A stretch of 18,238 nucleotides of DNA from a bacterium (GTDB lineage: Bacteria > Bacillota > Clostridia > Oscillospirales > Oscillospiraceae), in contig JAHYYS010000053.1 of the NCBI GenBank assembly GCA_019424865.1, positions 1 to 18,238 on the forward strand. Direction: 5' to 3'. Made by a program: the position numbers and the translations under genes. Shown one piece after another: positions 14,133 to 18,238 of this stretch (position 1 is the first letter of the stretch; each line of letters starts with the position of its first letter). Under the pieces are notes generated by a model. It made no database searches. It was given only the letters and a program-made list of their open reading frames with translations, and was not told where the DNA came from.

Positions 14133-14876
14133 GTGGAACACCTCATCGAACTGAAGGACGTATATAAGATTTACCCCATGGGGGACGAGACGGTCCACGC
14201 CCTGGACGGGGTGAGCCTGACCATTGATCAGGGGGAGTTTGTGGCCATCGTGGGCTCCTCCGGCTCCGGCAAGTCCACCGCCATGAATATCATCGGCTGT
14301 CTGGACGTCCCCACCTCCGGCACCTACCATCTGGGGGGCGTGGATGTGTCCACCATGCACGACGACCAGCAGGCGGAAATCCGGAACAAGATGCTGGGCT
14401 TTATCTTCCAGCAGTACAACCTGATTCCCAAGCTGACGGTGCTGGAGAACGTGGAGCTCCCCCTCCTCTATGCGGGGGTGCCCGGGGAGGAGCGGCGGGA
14501 GCGGGCCATCCGCTCTCTGGAGCGGGTGGGGCTGGCGGACAAGAAGAAAAACCTGCCCAGCCAGCTCTCCGGCGGCCAGCAGCAGCGGGTGTCCATCGCC
14601 CGGGCCCTGGCGGGCAGCCCGTCGGTGATTCTGGCCGACGAGCCCACCGGCGCCCTGGACTCCCGCACCGGGCGGGAGGTGCTGGGCTTTTTGAAACAGC
14701 TCAACCGGGAGGGGGACACCGTGGTGCTCATCACCCACGACAACTCCATCGCGGTAAAGGCCGACCGGATTATCCGGCTGCAGGACGGAAAGATCATCTA
14801 TGACGGGGACGCCCGCGACCCCCGGGCCGTGGTGCAGCCCGGCGGCGACGAGGAGCGGGAGGGGGCGGAGGCATGA
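14133..14876 (+). CDS. MacB/LolD-type ABC transporter ATP-binding protein, 247 aa
   Basis: Nucleotide-binding subunit that powers the adaptor-permease pump. Motifs are Walker A GSSGSGKST (41-49), Q-loop Gln93 (FQQYNLIP), signature LSGGQQQR (145-152), Walker B VILADEP (165-171) and H-loop His202. The start is a GTG at 14133, placed by AGGAGG at 14117-14122; an ATG at 14126 is out of frame. The stop overlaps the permease start (ATGA at 14873-14876), indicating translational coupling. It belongs to the MacB/FtsE/LolD cluster that exports macrolides, peptides or lipoproteins; the substrate here cannot be read from sequence. Confidence 0.94.
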   Translation: MEHLIELKDVYKIYPMGDETVHALDGVSLTIDQGEFVAIVGSSGSGKSTAMNIIGCLDVPTSGTYHLGGVDVSTMHDDQQAEIRNKMLGFIFQQYNLIPKLTVLENVELPLLYAGVPGEERRERAIRSLERVGLADKKKNLPSQLSGGQQQRVSIARALAGSPSVILADEPTGALDSRTGREVLGFLKQLNREGDTVVLITHDNSIAVKADRIIRLQDGKIIYDGDARDPRAVVQPGGDEEREGAEA

Positions 14877-16129
14877 ATTACGGACAATCCTTCCGCCTGG
14901 CCCTCAAGTCCCTGGCCACCAGCAAGATGCGCTCGCTGCTGACCATGCTGGGCATTATCATCGGCGTGGCCTCGGTCATCATCATCCTGGCCCTGGGCAA
15001 CGGGGTGCAGGGGATGATTGACGAGCAGGTGGATAAGCTGGGCATCAACATGATCCAGACCATAATTTATGGCCGGGGGGACGGCTCCACCACCGATCTG
15101 GACCCGGAGGACATGTATCAGCTGGTGGAGGAGCACCCGGACCTGCTCACCGGCGTGTCCCCCTATGTGGGCTTTCAGGCCACCCTGCGCCACGGGGATG
15201 ACAAATTTGAGGACACCCAGCTCTATGGCGTCAGCCAGGTCATGTTCAACAACAGCACCCAGGCCACCATCGACGGGGGACAGAAGCTGTCCCAGGGGCG
15301 CTTTCTCTCCTATCTGGACGTGGAGCGCCGGCAGAACGTGTGCGTCATCGGGGCCTATCTGGCCCAGGAGGCCTTCGGGGGCGGCGAACAGGCCCTGGGA
15401 CAGACCCTGTCCATCAACGGTGCCTCCTATACCGTGGTGGGCGTTCTGGAGCGGCTGAGCAACACCACCGAGATGACCTCCGGAGGGGCGGACGACCAGA
15501 TCTATATCCCCTATGAGAATGCCCTGGAGATTATGGGGGCCCGGTATGTGGCGCTCTATATCTTCACCAGCACCTCGGGGGAGACGGCCGCCGCCGCCAA
15601 AGCTGTGATTGACGGGATGCTCTACGAGCGCTTCCAGGGGGATGAATACGCCTACTACACCACCACCATGGAGGAGCAGGCCAACCTGATCAACGCCATG
15701 ATGGGCGTGGTGATGGGCGTGCTGGTGGCCATCGCCGCCGTGTCCCTGCTGGTGGGCGGCATCGGCATCATGAACATCATGCTGGTGTCCGTCACCGAGC
15801 GCACCCGGGAGATCGGCATCCGAAAGTCCCTGGGGGCCAAGCGGCGGGACATCCGCCGGCAGTTCGTCATCGAGGCGGGCACCACCTCCGCCATCGGGGG
15901 CCTGCTGGGCATCGCCCTGGGCTGCCTGGTGGCCATGGGGGTGGGCTCCCTCATCGGCGGCATGCTCACCGCCCAGATGGGCGGCGGGGCCACCTTCTCC
16001 GCCACCCCCACCCTGGGGACAGTGGCCATCAGCTTTGGCGTGTCGGTGGGCATCGGCGTCCTCTTTGGCTATCTGCCCGCCAACAAGGCCGCCAAGCTCA
16101 ACCCCATTGACGCGCTGCGCTACGACTGA
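14873..16129 (+). CDS. MacB-type ABC transporter permease (FtsX family), 418 aa
   Basis: Mechanotransmission-type permease with four membrane helices: one near the N-terminus (about 22-45, LLTMLGIIIGVASVIIILALG), a large extracellular MacB-PCD domain (about 50-270), then three helices in the FtsX domain (about 280-415). The conserved GIGIMNIMLVSVTERTREIG segment and the following IRKSLGAKRRDIRRQF loop, which contacts the ATPase, are both present. The C-terminus KLNPIDALRYD is typical. Unlike Gram-negative MacB, the ATPase is a separate protein. Last gene of the efflux operon. Two GC hairpins without T-tracts follow. Confidence 0.94.
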   Translation: MNYGQSFRLALKSLATSKMRSLLTMLGIIIGVASVIIILALGNGVQGMIDEQVDKLGINMIQTIIYGRGDGSTTDLDPEDMYQLVEEHPDLLTGVSPYVGFQATLRHGDDKFEDTQLYGVSQVMFNNSTQATIDGGQKLSQGRFLSYLDVERRQNVCVIGAYLAQEAFGGGEQALGQTLSINGASYTVVGVLERLSNTTEMTSGGADDQIYIPYENALEIMGARYVALYIFTSTSGETAAAAKAVIDGMLYERFQGDEYAYYTTTMEEQANLINAMMGVVMGVLVAIAAVSLLVGGIGIMNIMLVSVTERTREIGIRKSLGAKRRDIRRQFVIEAGTTSAIGGLLGIALGCLVAMGVGSLIGGMLTAQMGGGATFSATPTLGTVAISFGVSVGIGVLFGYLPANKAAKLNPIDALRYD

Positions 16130-16136
16130 GCGGCAG

Positions 16137-16199
16137 GGCGGGGACTTGCCCCCGCCGTGAAAGACAACGAGAAAACCGGGCGGCGGGGCAAGCCCCGCC
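16137..16199 (+). other. Two tandem GC hairpins between permease and SLH genes
   Basis: GGCGGGG/CCCCGCC (16137-16143/16150-16156, ACTTGC loop) and GGCGGGGC/GCCCCGCC (16182-16189/16192-16199, AA loop). The loops (ACTTGC, CAAG) and stems are near copies of each other. There is no T-run, so partial termination or RNA stabilisation between the two genes is possible. No separate promoter for the SLH gene is evident. Confidence 0.55.
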
Positions 16200-16235
16200 C
16201 CGCGGAATTTCTCCATCAAAGGAGTTTTATCAAAT

Positions 16236-18107
16236 ATGAAAAAGCGTATTCTGACTACTCTGCTGGCGGCCTGTCTGTCCTGCACCCTGGCGGCGCCCGC
16301 GCTGGCGGCCTCCGCCGCCCCTGTCCCGGTGGCCGAGGCCACCCAGGTGGTCCAGGCCCTGGGCATCATGGCCGGGGACCAGAACGGGAACATGAATCTA
16401 TCCAATCGGGTGACCCGGGCGGAATTTGTCACCATGGCGGTCAAGGCCACCCCGGGCGGGGACCAGGTGGGACAGGCCGCCACCTCCCCCTATCCCGATG
16501 TGCCCTGGAACCACTGGGCCTCCGGCTATGTGGAGGCCGCGGTGGCCGACGGCCTGATCTCCGGCTATACCGACGGGACCTTCCGCCCCGGCAATCACAT
16601 CACCCTGGCCGAGGGGGCCACCATCGTGCTCCAGCTGCTGGACTACGGCCCGGGGGACTTCACCGGCGCCTATCCCACCGGACAGCTGGCCATGTACCGC
16701 AGCCTGCGGCTGGACCGGGGGGTGACCGCCTCCGCCGCCGGCGACCTGCTCACCCGGCAGGACGCCATGTATCTGTTTTACAACCTGATGACCGCCAGGA
16801 ATAAGGCGGGCACCCCCTATCTGACCGCCCTGGGCCACAGCCTGAACAGCGCGGGGGAAATCGACCTGGTGTCCCTGGTGAACGACGCCATGGAGGGCCC
16901 CGTGGTGGCCCAGGGGAACTGGCGCAGCAGCCTGCCCTTTGCCGCGGACGGGGCGGCGGTGTACCGCAACGGCGGCGCCGCCAGCCTGAGCGCCATTCAG
17001 GAGTATGACGTGGTGTACTGGAATGCGGGGATGCGGACCCTGTGGGCCTTCTCCGACAAGGTGACCGGGACCATCCAGGCCCTGGAGCCCTCCGCCTCCA
17101 GCCCCACCTCCGTGACGGTGGCCGGCCGTACCTGCCCCATTGAGACGTCGGCTGCGGCCTATGCCCTGTCCGACCTGGGGGAGTACGGCCTGGGGGACAC
17201 CGTGACCCTGCTGCTGGGCCGCAGCGGCGGTGTGGCCGCCGTTATGGCCCCCAACGCCGCCTCGGGGGAGCGGGTGGGGGTGGTCACCTCGGTGGCCAAC
17301 GCCTCCTATCCCGACGGGAAGGGGGGCACGTACGCCGCCCGCACCGTCACCCTGCTGGCCACCGACGGGCAGAGCTATGCCTATCAGACCCAGTCCACCG
17401 GCCTGAAGGAGGGCAGCGTGGTGCGGGTGAGCACCTCGGACCAGGGGGAGGTCACCCTGCGCAGCCTGTCCTCTGACTCCCTCTCGGGGCGGGTGAGCGC
17501 GGACGGAAGTCAGGTAGACGGCCATCCCTTTGCCGCCGACGCGGAGATTCTGGACGTGAGCGACGCCTATGGCGTGCGGGTCTACCCCAGCCGGCTGGCG
17601 GGGGTCAGCCTGTCCTCCTCCGCCGTGCGCTATTACAGCCTGAACGGGGCGGGGGAGATTGACCGGATGATTCTGGAGGATGTCACCGGGGACATGTACC
17701 GGTACGGCATCCTGACGGAACTGACCAGCACCCCCGCCGGGGAGTTCAGCACCTATTATACCTATGAATTCCAGGTGGACGGCGTCACAGGCGTCATCCC
17801 CCAGACCACCACCCGCTACCCCGTGGAGCGGGGCCCCGTCTGTCTGAAGGGGACGGCGGAGCAGCCCGACCGGCTCTCGGCCCTTCAGTCCGCCGGAACG
17901 GGAGAGGTCAGCGGCAATCAGTTTTCCGCCGGCAGCCGAAGCTACACCCTGTCGGACAGCCTGGCGGTGTACGAGTACCGGAACGGCGCCTACTACCAGT
18001 CCACCCTGGCCCGGGTGCAGGGCGGGGATTTCACCCTCACCGGCTGGTATGACAAGACGGACTCCGCCGGCGGCCGCCTGCGGGTGTTGGTCGCCCGGGA
18101 AGGGTAA
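16236..18107 (+). CDS. S-layer homology (SLH) domain surface protein, 623 aa
   Basis: Exported cell-wall-bound protein. The signal peptide is MKKRILTTLLAACLSCTLAA followed by PALA-A, with cleavage near residue 24-25. Up to three SLH-like modules follow: about 28-75 (ending NRVTRAEFVTMAVKAT), about 85-137 (YPDVPWNHWASGYVEAAVAD, then GYTDGTFRPGNHITLAEGAT) and a divergent third at about 140-190 with LLTRQDAMYLFYNLM. SLH modules anchor proteins to pyruvylated wall polymers. The remaining 430 residues are beta-rich and repetitive in feel (TVTLLATDGQSYAYQTQSTG) without a domain I recognise. ATG at 16236 follows AAAGGAG (16218-16224). It may be read from the efflux operon or stand alone. It ends in a strong terminator. 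The role is probably structural or adhesive. Confidence 0.88.
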   Translation: MKKRILTTLLAACLSCTLAAPALAASAAPVPVAEATQVVQALGIMAGDQNGNMNLSNRVTRAEFVTMAVKATPGGDQVGQAATSPYPDVPWNHWASGYVEAAVADGLISGYTDGTFRPGNHITLAEGATIVLQLLDYGPGDFTGAYPTGQLAMYRSLRLDRGVTASAAGDLLTRQDAMYLFYNLMTARNKAGTPYLTALGHSLNSAGEIDLVSLVNDAMEGPVVAQGNWRSSLPFAADGAAVYRNGGAASLSAIQEYDVVYWNAGMRTLWAFSDKVTGTIQALEPSASSPTSVTVAGRTCPIETSAAAYALSDLGEYGLGDTVTLLLGRSGGVAAVMAPNAASGERVGVVTSVANASYPDGKGGTYAARTVTLLATDGQSYAYQTQSTGLKEGSVVRVSTSDQGEVTLRSLSSDSLSGRVSADGSQVDGHPFAADAEILDVSDAYGVRVYPSRLAGVSLSSSAVRYYSLNGAGEIDRMILEDVTGDMYRYGILTELTSTPAGEFSTYYTYEFQVDGVTGVIPQTTTRYPVERGPVCLKGTAEQPDRLSALQSAGTGEVSGNQFSAGSRSYTLSDSLAVYEYRNGAYYQSTLARVQGGDFTLTGWYDKTDSAGGRLRVLVAREG

Positions 18108-18117
18108 CGAAAAAGAA

Positions 18118-18160
18118 ACCGGCTGTACAGCGGGAGCCCCGCTGTACAGCCGGTCTTTTT
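18118..18160 (+). terminator. Terminator after the SLH gene
   Basis: Perfect 17-bp stem (18118-18134/18138-18154) with a 3-nt loop, followed by CTTTTTGT, 10 nt after the stop codon. Confidence 0.9.
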
Positions 18161-18169
18161 GTAACCTAA

Positions 18170-18192
18170 AACCACTCGCTAAACGAGTGGTT
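18170..18192. repeat. Right-edge hairpin, possibly an insertion-sequence end
   Basis: AACCACTCG/CGAGTGGTT (18170-18178/18184-18192) with a CTAAA loop, followed by CAAAAAAGCC and AT-rich sequence running off the window. The drop in GC content and the hairpin resemble the subterminal palindromes of IS200/IS605-type elements, but no transposase is in view, so this is tentative. Confidence 0.35.
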
Positions 18193-18238
18193 CAAAAAAG
18201 CCTAAGGCGATAAACAAGAAAAAACTCCCTTTGCTATA

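Noticed and set aside
14798..16483. 561-codon open frame on the - strand
   Set aside because: It is antisense to the MacB-type permease and the SLH gene start, with no family resemblance.

Overview
The window is GC-rich, densely coding DNA. Its gene content suggests the chromosome of a gut-type Clostridia member, most likely Oscillospiraceae (the Flavonifractor/Lawsonibacter/Intestinimonas neighbourhood). The clues are ftsH, lepA and pta homologues with clostridial features, an S-layer-homology (SLH) surface protein, a fused FeoA-FeoB iron transporter, and spacers full of short perfect hairpins. The assignment is inference; no rRNA, tRNA or other decisive marker is present.

Layout: (1) 1-1014, the 3' part of ftsH with a hairpin terminator, then a single small ribbon-helix-helix gene with its own promoter and terminator. 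(2) 1386-2460, a nested array of about 130-bp hairpin-rich repeats downstream of lepA, interspersed with copies of the lepA 3' end. (3) 2461-4269, lepA (EF-4) on the minus strand; its 5' end, including the ribosome binding site, is also duplicated upstream at 4407-4465. (4) 4675-5364 an XRE regulator (minus), then pta, a lipoprotein gene, feoAB and a Cof-type HAD phosphatase, each with its own promoter and/or terminator where visible. (5) 11493-11759, an inverted-repeat-bounded, hairpin-packed element, then a second XRE regulator (minus) with a large dyad upstream. (6) 12251-16129, an efflux operon (HlyD-type adaptor, MacB-type ATPase, MacB-type permease) behind a promoter with MerR-type architecture and a leader that ends in an intrinsic terminator. 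(7) 16236-18107, an SLH-domain exported protein, then a terminator and another hairpin at the right edge.

The most unusual part is the lepA locus. Remnants of lepA lie outside both ends of the intact gene. The 84-nt 3' remnant differs from the intact gene at 10 positions, all synonymous. The 59-nt 5' remnant differs at 7 positions, with one amino-acid change in 14 codons. Both are about 88% identical to the resident gene. This pattern points to a second, once-functional lepA allele rather than decay of a local duplication, and suggests that the resident lepA displaced an older orthologue whose ends survive on both sides, embedded in hairpin-rich repeats.

The second point of interest is regulatory. 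The efflux operon promoter has a 19-bp spacer carrying a dyad, as MerR-family targets do, and its roughly 200-nt leader has a terminator directly ahead of the first gene's ribosome binding site. No MerR gene is present in the window.
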